Assembly: GCA_025517565.1 (NCBI GenBank)
Contig: JAOPKD010000026.1
Span: 1 to 32,835 of the forward strand
Origin: Halapricum hydrolyticum
Lineage (GTDB): Archaea; Halobacteriota; Halobacteria; Halobacteriales; Haloarculaceae
Direction of reading: 5' to 3'
DNA: 32,835 bases
The notes under the pieces are model-generated. The model had not been told where the DNA came from. It saw only the letters and a list, made by a program, of their open reading frames with translations, and did no database searches. The translations under genes were made by a program, and so were the position numbers. Of this stretch, positions 31,535 to 32,835 are shown piece by piece; the stretch's first letter is position 1, and each line of letters begins with the position of its first letter.

Positions 31535-32800
31535 ATGGACGGAAACGAGCGATCGATCGTCGCGTTCGCGAGTTCGGCACACGCGCTCGTCCACACCTAC
31601 GAGCTGTCGATCCCGATCTTCGTCGTCGTCTGGCTGCAGGCGTTCGGGGCGTCGACTGCGGAGCTGGGGTTGGCTGTCACCGGCGGCTACGCCCTGTTCG
31701 GGATCGGTGCGCTGCCGGGCGGGATACTGGCGGATCGGTTCGGCTCGCGGCGGCTCGTCGCCGCCGGGGTCGCCGGCATGGGCGCGTCGTTTCTGGCGCT
31801 GAGCTTCGCGAACGGGCTGGTCGCCGTCGCGCTCGCGCTGGCCGGCTGGGGCGTTGCCGCGAGTGTCTACCACCCTGCGGCGCTGTCACTGCTGTCGACC
31901 GGCGTCGAGAGCCGCGGCACGGCCTTCGCCTACCACGGGATGGCCGGCAACGCCGGAATCGCGCTCGGGCCGCTCGTCTCCGCGCTGCTATTGCTGGCGT
32001 TCGACTGGCCGACCGTCGTCCGGCTGCTCGTCCTGCCGGCGGTCGCCGTCGCGGGGTACGCCGCCATCGTCGAGTTCGACGAGATGGCAGCCGTCGATGC
32101 GAGTGCCCGCGGGTCTGACGCCGGCGGGCCGGGCCGCGCAGTCTCGCTGTCGTCCGTACTCGCCGACAGCAGGGCGCTTTTGACCGCCGGCTTCGTGCTG
32201 GCACTCGCGGTCGTAATGGCGAACGGGCTGTTCTACCGCGGCACGCTAACCTTCCTGCCGGAGATGCTCGGCGAGTTCCTGCCGCCGATCGACCCCGTCG
32301 GCGTCTTCGGGGCAGAGAGCGCGCTGGCCGCCGAGTTCGACACCGCATCGTACCTCTACGCCGGACTGTTGATGGTCGGCATCGCCGGCCAGTACACCGG
32401 CGGGAAGCTCTCCGATCGAGTTCCCCCGACGCTCGGACTCGTCGGGACGTTCGCGGCCCTCGTCGTGATCGCCGTTGCGTTTGTCCCTGCCGCCCGGGTA
32501 GGACTGGTTCCGTTGCTCGCCGCGAGCGTCCTGCTCGGTTTCTTCCTGTTCGCACTCCAGCCGCTCTACCAGGCGACGATCGCCGTGTACACGCCACCCG
32601 ACGGTCGCGGGCTGTCCTACGGGTACACGTATCTGGTCTCCTTTGGCGTCGGCGCGGCCGGCGCGACGATCGCCGGCTATCTCCTCTCGGCGCTGGGTAC
32701 TGGCGGGACCTTCCTCGCGCTTTCCGTCTTCCCGGTACTCGGAGCCGGGTTCGCCCTGACGCTGTACCGATGGGATCCGGCGTCAGCGACCAACGGCTGA
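31535..32800 (+). CDS. MFS transporter (fosmidomycin-resistance-like branch)
   Basis: The 421-residue protein has 12 predicted membrane helices in two halves. The loop after TM2 contains GILADRFGSRRLVAAG, the major facilitator signature. The N-terminus (SSAHALVHTYELSIPIFVVVW) and the GVAASVYHPAALSLLS segment in TM4 resemble the Fsr (fosmidomycin resistance) type drug exporters. The substrate cannot be named. The loop between the halves (about residues 182-205) is acidic and longer than usual. The start at 31535 follows a TATA-like GAATAAAG by about 29 bp. A perfect hairpin spans its stop codon. Confidence 0.9.
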   Translation: MDGNERSIVAFASSAHALVHTYELSIPIFVVVWLQAFGASTAELGLAVTGGYALFGIGALPGGILADRFGSRRLVAAGVAGMGASFLALSFANGLVAVALALAGWGVAASVYHPAALSLLSTGVESRGTAFAYHGMAGNAGIALGPLVSALLLLAFDWPTVVRLLVLPAVAVAGYAAIVEFDEMAAVDASARGSDAGGPGRAVSLSSVLADSRALLTAGFVLALAVVMANGLFYRGTLTFLPEMLGEFLPPIDPVGVFGAESALAAEFDTASYLYAGLLMVGIAGQYTGGKLSDRVPPTLGLVGTFAALVVIAVAFVPAARVGLVPLLAASVLLGFFLFALQPLYQATIAVYTPPDGRGLSYGYTYLVSFGVGAAGATIAGYLLSALGTGGTFLALSVFPVLGAGFALTLYRWDPASATNG

Positions 32801-32809
32801 AGCCGTTGG
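32790..32809 (+). terminator. Hairpin spanning the stop codon of the MFS gene
   Basis: CCAACGGCT (32790-32798) pairs with AGCCGTTGG (32801-32809), leaving the stop codon TGA at the tip. T-containing sequence follows (TTGTCGG). This fits a terminator or mRNA 3'-end structure. Confidence 0.5.
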
Positions 32810-32835
32810 CTTGTCGGTGGACTCCCGTTCTGCCG

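Overview
The window is a stretch of chromosome from a halophilic archaeon (class Halobacteria). It is GC-rich with strongly GC-biased third codon positions. Its proteins are markedly acidic. Many genes have a TATA-like box centred about 26-27 bp before the start codon, which is the signature of leaderless haloarchaeal mRNAs. It also carries lineage markers: Brp, Bat, phytoene desaturase, an HTH-10 regulator, DUF460, and micro-proteins with paired CxxC motifs. Nothing in it fixes the genus. No rRNA, CRISPR array, intact insertion sequence or prophage was seen.

Layout. 1-281: less GC-rich, no gene recognised. 282-2719: DUF309 protein, a secreted lipoprotein, a pyruvate-kinase-C-like protein and a cold-shock protein. 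2720-3202: a non-coding block of long hairpins and duplicated pieces of the adjacent tRNA-Arg(GCG). 3375-8250: mostly minus-strand housekeeping genes (serA, a variant uracil-DNA glycosylase, aroC, a LURP-one-like protein, a zinc-ribbon micro-protein). 8353-13027: a plus-strand carotenoid/retinal cluster, brp-crtI-bat. 13080-18726: SRPBCC protein, uvrA and the DUF460 protein. 18813-21667: a short hypothetical protein, an aldo/keto reductase, a broken membrane-protein gene and a radical SAM/SPASM enzyme. 21684-25136: histidine kinase, RNase Z, a TrkA-type NAD-binding protein, and two very small genes or gene candidates. 25175-29749: an AIR-synthase-like gene with a small membrane partner, then a divergent TetR regulator and MMPL/RND exporter. 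29793-32800: paired terminator-like hairpins, an L-lactate-dehydrogenase-like enzyme, two divergent zinc-finger micro-proteins and an MFS transporter.

Genes that work together. Phytoene desaturase (CrtI) acts on the route to beta-carotene. Brp-type enzymes cleave beta-carotene to retinal. Bat is the regulator of the retinal/bacteriorhodopsin regulon, and this copy carries a LOV-type photoactive cysteine motif. No opsin gene lies in the window, so retinal made here must serve an opsin elsewhere. The TetR/MMPL pair looks like a self-contained efflux unit: two adjacent palindromes sit exactly where they could block both divergent promoters. serA and aroC are amino-acid biosynthesis genes with no pathway neighbours here. 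uvrA and the UDG-like gene are DNA-repair genes but are not adjacent.

Most of the window is ordinary core genome. The best second looks are the LOV-Bat retinal cluster, the tRNA-linked hairpin mosaic, the TetR/MMPL operators, the tandem CTAG repeat that supplies both stop codons of two convergent genes, the UDG-like protein with altered catalytic motifs, and the tiny leaderless gene candidate at 24618-24740.
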